From the NCBI GenBank assembly GCA_946811695.1, contig OX328125.1:44028086-44092085 (forward strand): a stretch of DNA of 64,000 bases, given 5' to 3'. How positions within the stretch are numbered: position 1 is the first letter of the stretch; each line of letters opens with the position of its first letter. Source of the DNA: Gonocerus acuteangulatus. Lineage: Eukaryota > Arthropoda > Insecta > Hemiptera > Coreidae. Below, piece after piece: positions 31,626 through 44,919 of this stretch. A program made the position numbers and the translations under genes. The notes beneath the pieces are model-generated. The model did not search any database. It was not told where the DNA came from and was given only the letters and a program-made list of their open reading frames with translations.

Positions 31626-34453
31626 AAAACATCCTGTAAATTATTTGAATACTGTAAGAGCTGAATGAAGTACAAAATAGTCCCGTTTTATAATTTTCAA
31701 CCAAGATGAGAAGAATATAAAAATTACCGTCGTTAAGAGCTAATTGAAATCCAATAGAAATCAATTAGGACCCTATTGTTATTTGACTGGGGCAAAAGGA
31801 AAACTTCATTCCCGAACAATGTTAGATAAATTACTTTCCGGCAATTACTGTCAAGGCTGAAACAATTTACAATTACAATTTCAATTTGCGGGAAGGGGGG
31901 GGGGACGGATCAACCGGAGCATAAAATTGGTCAAAAGGAGACTGGGAGTGAGGCGGAAGAGAGGGGAGGACTGCTTTGAAAGAGGCGGCCATGGAGGTAG
32001 GAGGTAGCCTGGCTTATTGGAGTCTTTCTCATTTCTTTTGATGATGTGTCGGTTGCTCTCTTTGGCGGTTTTTATATTAACCCAGTATACTTGGGTAATG
32101 CTCACCTATTGACCAACGGGTGCCAATCCTTTTTGATTAAACGGAATGCAGTAGGTCAAAGAGAATTCCTGCTACGGTAGGTATTCTGTGTTTGTAGTCA
32201 AAGACCACACTTCTGATAGAGTAAACAAGGGTTGGTGTTGATTGCTTCAAAGAGACCCCCTCAGTTTGGCCTTAGTCGATCGATGAGAATTCGCCACATG
32301 TTTCTAACAATTAGGATGTGTATAAGCAAGACCTGGGGTCGATAAAAATATAAATAACACGTAAATTCATTTATATAAAGAAGGTCCTCCACACCACCAT
32401 CACCCCGTTGAGAAGAAATTATCTTTTGATTGACGGTTCCGAACCGACAGAAGATGATGTCTTCTCAACGATATGTTGTTGTTTTGAATTACGATTTTGC
32501 CGGCGACAGTTCTGAATCGGAAAGGTAATTGAAAGGTTGCGTGATTTGTGAATAAACTTTTAAAGCGTAACTGGAAACTTACTAACGAGTAATTTCGCTA
32601 CAATTGTTGTTCGTCTGAATTTACGTAAGAAAAACAGGAGCTTTTAAATAAAATATGTAGTTAATTTTGGAAATTGGATAATTTTTTTAGAACGTATAGC
32701 GCGAAAATGCAATGTGTTCACATGCGCTATATGAAACATCGACATTTTACCGATTACTTCATCGGGTGAACGACGTCAAAAGTTGGTTGTACACCCTTGG
32801 GGAATATAAAGGAAAACATTTCTTAAAAATTCAAGACTTTAAAATACCTAGAATATTCAAATGAGATTTTCACTACCCTCAAATTACGAGTAGTTAACGG
32901 TGGCGCTTGGAGAAGTTCTTAGCAGTTGGTGGCAATTAAATTAATTGAAACGAGATAATTGTTTCTGAGGAAGAGGAACTTGGAAGTGGTGGAGTGTGGA
33001 TAAGGTGAATGGATTAAGGGAACAGATTAATAAGTTCTAAATAAGGTTATTAACTCCTTCCTTGGAGGCACATTCATTCCATTAAGAGGGGATTATTTCA
33101 GGGCCTTATAGAATTGAATGTAAGCCTGTTGCAGAGAGTGGTGGTTCGTAGATAGCTCCACTAGGAGGCAAGCCAGAGTTTCGAGGAGAAAGTTTTGGAG
33201 CTGTCTGGATCTTTTGGGGTGTGTTCATTGAATATGCTGAAAACACTTCAAACTGAACTGTAAAACTCTTTTTCGTATTCGTTGAAAGGATTTGTTGATT
33301 TAGGATTCTCCCTGTAATATATGGGTCATCTTAAACTTTTATTCCAAGTATAGGGCACTTTAGCGTCTATCGTTTGGGACTAAGTAACAAAAGGCCAGCG
33401 CGCTGGGAGTTAAATATATGTTAAGAACAAGGTTTTTTGAACTTTTAAACGTTTTAAGTTTCGAAACGCCTTATCATGCTGACGCCCTGAAGGAAGCTTA
33501 TGCAACACATCAATTTTTTCCAATTTATGACAAAAAAATATATAGAACTTTTCCGAAGTCAGATTGTGTAAAATATAAAATGAGTCTTAATTGGTATAGT
33601 AAAGCATTATTATTAGTTAAGCAGAATTTAATGATTATCTTCCTGATATTTTATTTTACTTTTAGTTTGTTGCCTCCCTTCAAAGAGAAGAGCCTCGGTT
33701 ATGACTGTTGAGAAATATTAACGTTTCATAAGCCATAAGTATTTTTTTGTTCATGCCCTAGACTGAAATTGATTTGAAACCCAGAAAACACTATCAGCAT
33801 TGCATTAACAGAGTCCCCAGGTAAATTGTTTATAGGTAATTTGACATGGCTGATCGAATAAAACCACCTTCAAGGCAACTTATTTAAACGATTTCGAGAA
33901 AGAAATGGATACTTCGGATCTTAATTCCAGGAGCTGCAACTATACCTAAACAATGTTGTGTACAATTCTTAAAGGAAGTATTATACAAAAGATATTTCAA
34001 TAACTTTTTGAATGTGATGTGTAATACATATACGGAAAACGTTTTAGAAATCATGGAAGCTGGAAGGTGACCATACGGAAAAAATGCGTCCAATCCATTA
34101 GGTTGAAGCGTGAATTCAACAGGTTTATCTAAATAGAAGTAAATAGTTCAACACTAATCCTGCAAATATTTAAATAAAAATTAATTTTTCTGATATAACT
34201 TGGAATAACTAATGAGAAAGACATAAGATTTTATGTCATTGTATTTTCTTGTATTAGTAATACCGCGTCCCGCTAGATCTAACAGATTTAAAGAAAAAAA
34301 CAATCCGAGTCCCAGGAAATGCGAGACGTTAGCGCCTTAACTTCTTATCTCTGCTGCCATTTGGCAAGCTTGGATGAGATCTACTAATCTTTCGTAACAA
34401 TTTTAACACCAACTTTCATGAAATCTTGAAGAAAAGTATGCGATAGGCGCCAC
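31626..34453. other. Large-intron sequence; nothing recognised
   Basis: Mixed composition with a G-run (31894-31904) and several moderately GC-rich, non-repetitive patches (about 31880-32060, 32880-33240). ORFs such as 33418-33711 show no recognisable domain. Confidence 0.4.
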
Positions 34454-35095
34454 TATACAGGGTGTCCCACTTTGAGATGTCATAACTTTAGGGGTTTATT
34501 CTGCATCCCATTTGTAGTTCAGGGGCGCAAAAAAATTAGTTTGGGAAGTATGGGACATTGCCATCATCGTGTGAAATTAAAGAATTTGTTCAGAATGGCT
34601 CCTTCATGCTAAAGCACATTTATTGGTTTTGACTTAGGAATCAGAAAAAAATAGATTCAAATAGATTTTGTTCTAAATCTACGAGGTACCATTTTGAAGC
34701 TTATTAAATAATGTCACTTTTGAGGTGGAGGCAAACCTCTATGTCTGATAAAGAAAATATTGAATAATTTAATAAAACACTAATGTTAAACACTCTCATT
34801 TAGATGGCTTTTAATATAGCTCTTAATTTACATGATAATATTTCAATAACGGGTGTTTCTTATTGAAAATTTAATGTAGATATAAAAATGTAATAGTTAT
34901 TTACGATACATTGACCATAAATCCTAAAAATACAGTTTTTCTTTAAAAAAGCCAGTAGTTTTTAAAATAGACAAAAGATTGAGTAGCTCCTCTACATTTT
35001 CAGATAGAACGCTCATTTTTGCGCCATTGAACTACAAATGGGCTGCAAAATAAACCCTTAACGTTATGACACCTCAATGTGGGACACCCTGTATA
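34454..35095. mobile_element. MITE with TIRs of about 100 bp starting TATACAGGGTGTCCCAC
   Basis: The outer about 100 bp at each side are inverted copies: TATACAGGGTGTCCCAC, then ATGTCATAAC, GGGTTTATT, CCCATTTGTAGTTCA and GGCGCAAAAA in the same order. TA-rich flanks fit a Tc1/mariner-type target. The interior has no ORF. Confidence 0.8.
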
Positions 35096-35439
35096 TTGAA
35101 AACTTACAGTAGCGGAAATTACTCATTCTGTTACAGATTTCGCCTTAAGAATGGTTTCATTCGTTTCTCTACGATACGGAACTTAAAAACTTGATACCTT
35201 CAAGCCTATCAACGTAATGCTCCGGTGGGCGGGATTCTGCTGCTTAACGGACTTGACGTTTAAAATTATTTTGTACCAAGTTTCACTAATTGAACTATTT
35301 TTGATCGAAAAGATTTGAATTTGAACTACTGATATTTTCTTGATCTTGAGGTTATGAAGCGTGAAATTTTCAAGTCAGAATTTCCGAATTGCGTCATGAG
35401 GTCAACCTCAGAAGCGTGTTTCCTCCCTATAGAGGTAGA

Positions 35440-35720
35440 GGAAACGCGCTTAAAAATTTAACTTTCCCAAACGAATAAAACTACATTTTTACGAGATGAA
35501 ACAATGTTTACTCGTATTACGGAAAAAAATTAAAATTAACCTGTCGCCGATATCACATTTATTGGAAAAAGATAAAAATTTTCCACGTTGTAAATTTAAC
35601 GGGTTTGGATAAGGACGGATACAGAATTAAAATCTGGGCGACTTTGTTCTCCATAAATCGTGTTTTCTCAATTTTCTCTTCTTATCGTTCATATATTAAA
35701 TTGAAAACTTGCTGCTTCTA
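35440..35720 (+). repeat. Dispersed repeat, copy 2 (first copy at 8240-8570)
   Basis: It shares ACATTTTTACGAGATGAAA, TTTACTCGTATTACGGAAAA and AAATTGAAAACTTGC with the 8.3-kb copy, with frameshifting indels. Confidence 0.55.
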
Positions 35721-36840
35721 GATCTTTTATGAAATTTATTTATTTATTAATTTATAGAGTGAAATATGACCGTTTTGCTACTTCGTATAATCAATTAAAA
35801 TCATCAGAGGTTACAATCTGGGCAAAATTTTTAAAACATTTTCTAAAATGTTTGGGAGTGTTAACGATAGGGGCCACAATTTAGTTTTGTTTTTGCATTT
35901 TTGGGGTAGTTAGAGAATGAACAGACAAGTATGTATGTATGTATATATATATAAGTGAAAATGTATTGTCAGTTGTTGAGGATTGGGTCTTGGGTCAGCA
36001 TGGCACATTGGTGCCAGTAGAGGAAAAACACCCAAACCGAATGTGTATGATCTCGTTTGAACTATTTTTTTTTTTTTTTTATCTAATAACTTGTAAAGTA
36101 TAGCTTCAATATATATTTTTCATTTTTTTGTAGACACCTTTTTGTTGACCGTTTTGTCACCATCATCTCACAGGTTTTAGTGCAAATTAAAAAAAAAAAT
36201 GTTATACTACTTATTATATTCCTGAAAAGATTGGTTTTAACCAGTCTCATGTATATATGTAGATTTTAATTTTTTTTTTTTTTTTTTTTTTTTATGTACC
36301 ATGAACTTGTGGCATTGAGGTTATGAACATATTTTTAATGGGACCGAACTATCCTTAGTTCATTTGGAGTTCATCAGAGAGAAAAAAAGGTACTTAGCTA
36401 TCCTCTTGGCCTAGTTTTACCTAAAGGTAAAGGTACTCAGCCATTTTTGTGCACACAATAGTATGAATGTGTCAATTAGCGATGCGATTATTCTACCATA
36501 ATTATTTTCTTTAGAGAGTTGTTGAACATTTTGTGCTGGCAAGTAACTGAACATTAGCAGTGAGGTCCATCTACTATTTCGTGTGAAACTGTTAAATTTA
36601 TTTGTTATACGTGCAAATTTTAATAAAGAGGAATACGTCAAGAACAGTTAACGGAATTACATTGGTTGTTAATTTATTCGACTCAGCACTCAAAAATACA
36701 TTTGGTATTATCTCTCCAAATATTCAGTGAAATATGACTTTTTTAATTGAATACCTGACGTTTTTTCATTTAAAAAATAAAATAAAACTCATGTATCGTC
36801 CAAAATAATTATCCTATCGAATTGGTAGTGGGCTCATTCC

Positions 36841-36877
<37 letters not shown>

Positions 36878-38589
36878 AGACCGAATTTAGAAAGATTCAT
36901 ATACCATCTCGATTTTTCCCAACATCGGGCGTTTGGCACGAATGTGCGTCGTCCCTGTGGAGAGCTTCAGGAAAGGCGCTAAACAGGTAAATCGGATAAA
37001 AAAAAAAAAAAAAAAAAATGAGTCGGCTGTTCATTATAAATATAAAAGAGGAAAACAATTTTTATTGAGCGTTTTTATGGATTATTTTAAGCACAAGCTA
37101 AATGAGTGAGATTTTTCCGAGTAATTTGCCTAGTTATGCTGCCTCCTGTATGGCGTGGAATGTTTTATTATTTTCATTTAAACGTCTGCACAGAGAGCAT
37201 TAAAACACCTAAGGCAGCAGTACTAAATAAACGCCATTTCAACTGGAGAAAATGTCTAATTATTAAAGCCTCTTTAACCATAAATCTCTGAAATATGTTT
37301 TAAAAAGGATTATGATATTTTTTCTGTCAAATAAAAATGTATTTTTTAATGGCCTTTATTTTTTTTAAAAAAAGTATCTCAACAGTTTGGCCTCAGCAGA
37401 GACAATATCACCACTTGCAACTTTTCCTAAATTAAATGAAAATTATTAAATCGTTTCATGTTTTAACTTTCCTTTTGTTTTTTGAACTTTTTTATTATAG
37501 TCTGACAGGATAAATTGAATATTTTTTGTTAAATGAATTCACAAAGGAGATTACTCTCATGCTTTCCCGTACAGCTTTTAATATTTAGTGTATCTATAGG
37601 AGTTGTATATAAAAGTTAATAACTAAATTTTTATTAGTAACCAGTACTTATCTCATTTTATTTCAACTGGGGGGTGGGTTTAGGAACATTAAAAAGTATA
37701 TAATGTCAAAGAATGACTGAATCACTTATTTCCTATGAATTGACTACAGAGATAGATAGATAGACAGATAATGGTTTATTGGCGTAAGTATATGGCGATG
37801 CCATGGAGTTTGGCTATTTGCTGAATTTAGTACAGATCAACTTGCCAATACCGTAATTTGACCCTCACTGTTTAAAGTTTCAGAAAACATGCTATCTTCC
37901 TACAAAACATAACGAACAACTCAAAGATGATAGTCATAACATTGCGCACATATTGTTTGTTGTTTGATTGGGCAATGATAACCTTTGACTGAGGACCTTA
38001 AAAATTTTAACCTTTATGATTTAATCTTAACCCTCTCCCCCCTACCAATAATAAGTATACATTCAACTGACCAGTTCTTATCCTGGTTTAAGAGTGTAAT
38101 GGTAGCTCTTTGATTGAGTGTGGTCCAATCTCTGTCAAATATTTGCACAAAGAGAGAGTGAGCTTTAACATTAGAAAGCAGCAACAGGCAGTTGACTTGA
38201 TTGAGATGGATTGGTGAATAGATTGATGGGTGTCCTTAAAACTTCCGTAGCTCCCTTTTCCAGATTCGGGTTCACGCTTTGTCTGCAAACACTCTTCCGG
38301 TAGGTGGTTTATGGATGTAGATGGGAATTTACACGGAAGGGAATATCAGTGCATCTGAGAACTCAGATGCATTGATAAAAATAATTTTCATTTTTCTTCA
38401 TGAGGTTTTTCTGTGATGTTAGTCATAGATATACTGGCTATCAAGAACTGATTTATATTTGCGTATAAGTCCTAAGAACCATACTCGATGCTCTCTTCTA
38501 CGATTTTAACCTCAACCTTCATAAAGACCTCAATATCCCACTCGTTAATGATGCTATATTATTAAAATTCTAACGTTTCCACTCCAAAC
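35721..38589. other. Large-intron sequence with homopolymer tracts; nothing recognised
   Basis: A-tracts at 36844-36874 and 36999-37017 and T-tracts at 36065-36080 and 36270-36292 suggest worn retroelement tails. A (GATA)n start at 37752-37770 followed by TAATGGTTTATTGGCGTAAG looks like the 3' end of a minus-strand LINE, but I see no coding remnant. Confidence 0.35.
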
Positions 38590-39750
38590 ATTCCAATCGT
38601 CAAAATCCTGAAGTCTTTCCCCTTTCAGCGTCAGCCATCCACTCTCTCCACCAAGTCGGCACAGAAGACCTGTCCTTGGCGCACTCTCTCCACCAAGTCG
38701 GCACAGAAGACCTGTCCTTGGCGCACTTGAAGGAATGTTTCTCTTCCTTCACCCTAACAGACATATCACTATGTTTTGGTTACCTGGACATGAAGGGATT
38801 TCACAGAGCACTACAGTAGACTTACTAGCAAAAACTGCAACTCAAAGACCTACACCTGACCTGAACAAAATGACAGCAACTGACCTATGCAAACTAGCTG
38901 AGAATAAGACAGTAAACGACTGGCAGACAGAATGGACTAATTCTCAAAGCAAACTACAGGAAATAAAAAATACAATAAGACCCTGGTCAAGAGAAAGCCT
39001 AACAAGACGAGACCAAGTTATTATTACGAGACTTCGCTTAGGACACAGTTTACTAACGCACTCCTATCTAATGGAACAACAAGACAGACCTGTATGCGCA
39101 TGTTGTAACGAGACATTAACAGTTAAACACATACTTACTGACTCCAGATTACGAGACAACCTAACAATTCCTCACAACTTACTAGCCGAAAATAGTCCAC
39201 ATATTAACACCATACTAACTCACTTAAAGATAATTAACCTATATTCAAAAATCTAGCCCTATCTCCAATTTACCTCCTAAAGTTAATTTAAAATAATGAA
39301 CGACATAGCCTTTAGAAAATTATTTACATTTTTAAAACAATTTTTTTTTTTAAATTACTGATTAGCAAATTTTGCTTGTAATAGCCTTCCTCCTCTGAGG
39401 AGTCTACACTTCCCTGGGAGACAGCCCGAACGGGAAGCGAATTAAGTTAATTAACCTACATTTAAAAATAAAGCCCTATCTCCAATATAATCTTACCTCT
39501 TCTATCCCCCCCCACTTTTTTTTCACACTCTATTTAATATCTATTATATTACCGTATTGTTATTGTGAAATATATTATATACAAAATGTTATTGTTATTA
39601 TTAACTAGCTCACTAATGTACTAGCTATACTATAAAATGTACTGACTTGTTATATACACAATGTGCAAAAAGTATTTTGTAATATCTTGATGTACCGTTA
39701 AAGAGCAAGTCGCCAAAAGTTGCGATACTCTTAATAAATAAATATATCTT
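38590..39750 (+). mobile_element. 5'-truncated LINE, RNase H end and C-terminal tail
   Basis: The ORF 38735-39256 begins in the last part of an RNase H domain (HITMFWLPGHEGISQSTTVD then LLAKTA, matching the LINE pattern W-x-P-G-H-x-G-I and D-x-LAK). It continues with RLRLGHSLLTHSYLM, then PVCACCNETLTVKHILTDS. This identifies the RNase-H-bearing LINE group (I/LOA-like) and links the tails at 11.5 and 19.6 kb to the same group. Upstream a 42-bp exact tandem duplication (38640-38725) interrupts the frame. The 3' region is chimeric: CCCTATCTCCAAT segments recur at about 39258 and 39475 on either side of CCCGAACGGGAAGCG. Confidence 0.85.
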
Positions 39751-41473
39751 ATGGCTCACCGATCTCTCTTCGCCTCCAGCCACTAGTTGGAAGAGAACGG
39801 AGCTTGGGTAGGCGTCCTTCAACTTCATCTGACTGTCGTCGAGGTATTTAAGAAAGTATTTGAAAGTTCTTAAACTGCTCTTGTCAGTTTATAAAAATGG
39901 TTACGTAATATTTCCTCTACTTCAGACGTTTTCAGTGTTTTAGTACTCGAATCATAAATTCTAATTTTAAAGTAGGAGAGGTGGGGGAAAAGTGAAGAAA
40001 ATGTGAAGATTTGTGTCAAACTTCTGCCATAAAATACTTCATAAAACAAAATATTTTGTCCATTTCAAAGAATTTCCTAAACAATACAAAATAGTCAAAT
40101 AAAATGAATTAAAATTCTACCTTCTTAGGGATTCTCTCTTGACCATTTGACATCAATCGAGGATGTTGGAATAATTGGTAAGTAACGCAATACGGCGGGC
40201 TCTGTATTTGTCGATATAAGGTATGTTCTGATTGTATTTAGTTAACAGAGTTGCATTGAATGTATTAACATACCCTGCTGTGATGTGAAGAACGGTACTT
40301 GTTAATTAGTATAGCTCTCGAGCGAAAAATGCGGAATTCTGGAGGGTTAACCCCGGCCTGGCGGGTTAACTTTCTGCAATTTTTTTAAATTAAGTCTCTG
40401 ATGGCGTTTTCCGGCCTGTTAATCACACGGAGATTTAATTAATTTGTTTTTCTACAAAATCATTAGTGACAGCGCAAGGAAATGAAGATTTCTGTCAAAA
40501 AATCTTATGAATCTTGTTTAATTTCAGTTTTGTGGAAAAGGACGAGATAAAGAGCGTTACGGAGGTTCGGGTGGATTAGTGTAAATAAGAAAGCGAGAGA
40601 TAGGAGGATTTGAAGGGGTGGGGCTTGGTGTTACTCGGGGGGTCGAGACCAGCAATGAAAAATACCTCCGCATTAAATTAACGAGCAATATGCATTAGCG
40701 CCGGGCTCGGATCCACCCGTCATCCTCCTTGCCCTAACAAACATCTCTCATTTAGACAGTTTACACTAATGCTCCTCTCTTTTTTACCTCTACTCTTCTC
40801 ATTCACTTTCTTTCACTCTTCACTTCTCACTTCTTCCCTCGCGGAGCCATTTTGTAGAACACAGGCAGTCATGTATCAAGTCTATCGATGTCAAGATTTG
40901 TAAGCTAGGTGCATCTGCCTAATCAAATGATGCTTATTAATAAAATTTATTGTGGAAATGTTGGAAGGAAAAAAAATAACTTCACTACAAAAGAACTCCA
41001 TAGTGGAATAAAGTAATAATTACAGGCATAAGGAAAAATCATTGCTTTCTATGCAAATTGAAGGAAGATGAAACCATTTCCTCCCCGGGTACCCAGTACT
41101 GGATGAATTCAACAGGAGATGGCTGGGAAAAGACGGTATACTTACCGTCTATTATAGTGAAATTTTCCTTAAATAATAATATTTAAATAAGTACAAATTT
41201 AACATAAGTTTGATTAAATTAAATTTATTAACATTTATTACGACAGTAATGGTGTTAAAACGAGATATCTATATATATTTTATTCAAATTAACAATTGCA
41301 AGGAGCCAATACCTTGAGAATAAAGATATATTAGAACCAGAGCAGAGGTGCCCTCAGGGAAATAAAGGTACTTGTCAAGGACCGGTAGCCACAAATGGCT
41401 AGAGGCTCGTCCACGCTGAATAACACTAGGGGACGGCAACGGAGAAGACAATCACTCCTCAAACATAATATGT
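39751..41473. other. Large-intron sequence; possible conserved patch at 40360-40740
   Basis: No repeats or coding sequence recognised. Within it, 40360-40740 is less AT-rich and non-repetitive and contains several TTAATTAATT/ATTTAATTAA-type homeodomain-like words and TATGCATTAG. This is suggestive only; no regulatory function is shown. Confidence 0.3.
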
Positions 41474-41485
41474 TTGATGCTAAGC

Positions 41486-42532
41486 ATAAACCTATTTTCT
41501 GTTTACATCAATGATCTTCCTCTTTCCATAGTTCATTCCAAGTTCCATCATTACGCTGACGATACCCTGATCCTTTAAGACCTCTTTGCTACGAGACGCT
41601 GTAGACGAGCTGCAAGTAGATCTTAATAACATCAATGCTTGGGCCGCAGCTAATAAGCTTTCCCTGAATCCAGATAAATCCAAAGCCATTGTTATAGGCT
41701 CCCAATCCCTAGTAAGTTCCACTTCCCCTTTTCCAGCCCTTTACCTCAACAGCATCCCTATAAAATATTGTAAATCAGTTAAAAATCTTGGAATCATATT
41801 TGATCAGAACCTTTCCTGGAAAAATCGTATTTCCCAAATTTCCCGTCGATCCATATTTATCCTGAGACAGCTCCTGCCAACAAAGACCCGTCAACTCCTT
41901 GTAACCTCCCTATTATTCCCCCAGTTTGACTATGGTTGTTTGGTGTACCTTGGACTTCCTGGAGATCTCGAGGCAAAACTCAAACACCACATGAACTGTT
42001 TCATTCGTTTTATCCTCGGGATCCCCAGAAGCTCCCACATATCACATTTCTACCAGGAGCTAAATTGGCTATTCCCCCTTTATCGTCGACAATACTTTCT
42101 CGGCTCAGTCCTTTACCAAGTAATTCAATCCCGTAGACCTTCTTATATTTTTCAACTTCTTAAAAATAAATCCTCTGTTTACTCCCGTAACGCCCGATCT
42201 CGTCCTTCCGATCTTTATATTCCTTCCCACCGAACAGCAATATTCGAAAAATCATTAGTCACCCTTGCCACCTCGCTATGGAGTTCCTTGCCTCCGTTTG
42301 TCCGCCATTCTACCAACCTAGAAACCTTTAAATCCCGACTCTTCCACCACCTTCTATCCCTGCAAGTTTTACCCAACCCCTAGTCTATATTGAAGCTGTA
42401 CATTTTATACTGATAGTATTTATAAATTCACCTATTAACTTCATTATTATTTTGTAATTTCAAAATTATTCCTATGGGATTTGTGTCCCGGAATAAGAAT
42501 AAAACTTTTCATTTCATTTCCATTTCAAGCCT
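41486..42532 (+). pseudogene. 5'-truncated non-LTR retrotransposon (CR1/Jockey-like RT end)
   Basis: It starts in RT with VYINDLPLSIV and FHHYADDTLIL (catalytic YADD), then a frameshift near 41577. The main frame 41586-42383 follows: LNNINAWAAANKLSLNPDKS, KSVKNLGIIFDQNLSWKNRI and LRQLLPTKTRQLLVTSLLFP, then a long post-RT tail ending in KSRLFHHLLSL. The pattern fits the CR1/Jockey group and differs from the RNase-H LINE. The 3' UTR ends GTCCCGGAATAAGAATAAAA then (TTTCA)n. TTGATGCTAAGC occurs at 41474-41485 and 42576-42587, a possible target duplication with about 43 bp of extra 3' sequence inside. Confidence 0.88.
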
Positions 42533-42844
42533 CTATTAAACGATGGCCTTAGAATCAACATGGATATTACACATGTTGATGCTAAGCCTATCGTTTGCGC
42601 ATCTACTGAGAGAACTGCATGATGTTACGATTCTTAGGTCTTGACGTGGTCCTTGAAGTGGGAGATTACGCCTTCATACGGTTCTGCTCTTATACATTTT
42701 TAGATCCTCAAGAAGCATCGGATGAATCGAAGCTAGGTCCAGCTTTGTCATTGAACTTTTAACGCGAGTGATATTATTTATTCCTGGTATCCAACAGACT
42801 AAATGATGTACTAAATCTTCCTTCAATTGCAGCCTAATAAAGAT

Positions 42845-43215
42845 AACTCGGGATTAACGATTTTTACTTGTACCTATTTTTGAACAACATAATATACTTC
42901 TCAACAGACAATCTGAGCTTGGTAAAATAGAATAGATAGAAAGCAAAAAAGAAATATTCAAGCCTTAACATTTGAATACAATTTCCGTAAGTACAATCGA
43001 TTAATAATTATAATTATTAATAAAGGCTTGAATATTCCTTTTTTGCTTTCTATCTTCTCTATTTTACCACACTCAGATTGCCTGTTAAGAAGTATATTAT
43101 GTTGTTCAAAAATAGGTACACTTAAAAATTATTGGTGCTAATGACCTTCGTAGTAGATGCACCTAAACAAAACAAAAAAAAATCTTAAAAATTATTTATC
43201 CTGAGTTATCTTTGC
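42845..43215. mobile_element. Fold-back element with arms of at least 100 bp and a SINE-like tail insertion
   Basis: Left arm about 42873-42973 and right arm 43017-43112 are inverted copies (CCTATTTTTGAACAACATAA, CTTTCTATC, AAGCCTT) around a 45-bp AT spacer. Outer segments AAAGATAACTC also mirror (about 42838 and 43205). The right arm is interrupted by GGTGCTAATGACCTTCGTAG then ATGCACCTAAACAAAACAAA (43132-43178), which matches the 5S-SINE tail type at 52.13 kb. Confidence 0.7.
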
Positions 43216-43527
43216 TAGAAAGCTGTCGCCGTATGTGGTCAGCCATCAGTTGAACCTGACTCTTTTTCATTCAAATATAATTGAAAGTATATATAATAAT
43301 TGTATTAGAGAATCGCCTTGGTTCTCGATGCTCATAACTAAATAAAAAAAAAATAATAAAAAAATTGATCATTTTTTTTCATATTTATAAACATTCTTTT
43401 CCTTTTTAGTACTTGAGCTATTTGGGTTGCACTCATAAGAGTTTTTGAAAAACTTCTTCATATGATCCTGGATCCTACCCCCCAGGGACATACCAAAAAT
43501 TACCTCTGTAAAAAATTATATACATAT

Positions 43528-43602
<75 letters not shown>

Positions 43603-44919
43603 CACATTTTAATTTTTATGTCATGTAATTTTTGGATTAGTAGGTAGGATCGTTGAAGATTTGAGATTACAAAAAAAACGTTTATGAGTGCAACCTCACT
43701 TGCTGCTTCCCTCCGCAAACTGTTCTAACCCCATTGAAACTCTAATAAATCCGTAATCTTAATCTGAGCGAGATCTACGCGAAGAAAACTCCATTGAAGC
43801 GTAAGAAATCCAATTGGCTAAATATCCGCGAGATAAAGTGGTCCGATTTAGAGAGAACTCCAATAGGGACTAATTCCATTTCTTGATAGATTCGTTCCGG
43901 CTCAATATCGGACGTCTCTCCTCAATCAACCCTCAATGTAGGAGTGAAAGAGTCAATCAGCTCGACTTATTTCAGCATTTTATATTTTGTAATTTTGATT
44001 TTCTCTCAGATATTTTCGCTTATATATTTTCCTTTATACCTGTAAATTGAACTTTTACTGAAATTCGGGCTCACAGAGATGGCAACTACTGTGTTCTTAT
44101 TCCGAAGAAACGCTGGTTTTAACCTTGCGAGTAGGAAATAATTTTTGTGAAATCTGAGGATTCAGAAATGGATCTTGTTAAAAATTATAACCCTAGCTGT
44201 TCCTCTTTACATTTTTTCCCCCTAATAAATCAACTAATCTTTGGTTTATTAGTTCACCAGAGAAGAAGAAGAAATAAATTTTAATGAAATGTTATATTTA
44301 AACAAATTTAGTGAAATGAATTTTAGGAGTGAAATAGTCAATCAACTCAACTTATTTCATCATGTTTTACTTTGTAATTTTGATTTTTGCTAATATCGGT
44401 TTATGCTTTTCGCTTATGATTTTGAAACAAATACAATTATGAGTGAAGGGAGACAGTTGGCGAGATGAGGTGGTTCTGTCGAGAATTACAATTGTACAAA
44501 TAAATCTCACCCATTTATACTTATTCAAACGGGACAAAAGCTCCGAATGCAAAGAATGAGGTGAATATAATAAAACACTTACTATAAAACACATTTTTAC
44601 GGACTGTTGAGCCTTTAAGGACCTTGGAGACCAAATGGACATTAATGGTCCTCTTTGCGGTATACTTGGAGGCGACCATGCATGCGCGTGAGTAGGTTCG
44701 TGTGTCTGTGTATTTACATATATCTATGTGAGTGTGTGTATGTATATAAGGATATACTCTTTTTTAAGAAGTATATTTTATTATTTCTCAATCTTTGTAT
44801 ATTTATGTAATAATATCTTTCAAATAACTTGATACAAAAATGTTGATCTCATGAAATATATTGATTCAAATATTTCATCAGATTATTTAACACTGTAATG
44901 CAAATGTCTCGTGACGCTC
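43216..44919. repeat. Intron sequence with (AT)n and a direct repeat of about 80 bp
   Basis: (TA)n lies at 43527-43591. AGTGAAAGAGTCAATCAGCT at 43942-43961 and onward recurs as AGTGAAATAGTCAATCAACT at 44328-44347, both followed by CGACTTATTTCA/CAACTTATTTCA and TTTGTAATTTTGATTTT. It is a diverged duplication of unknown origin. Confidence 0.55.

Noticed and set aside
33418..33711. 97-codon ORF with a hydrophobic C-terminal segment
   Set aside because: No recognisable domain, no splice context and AT-rich composition; probably chance.
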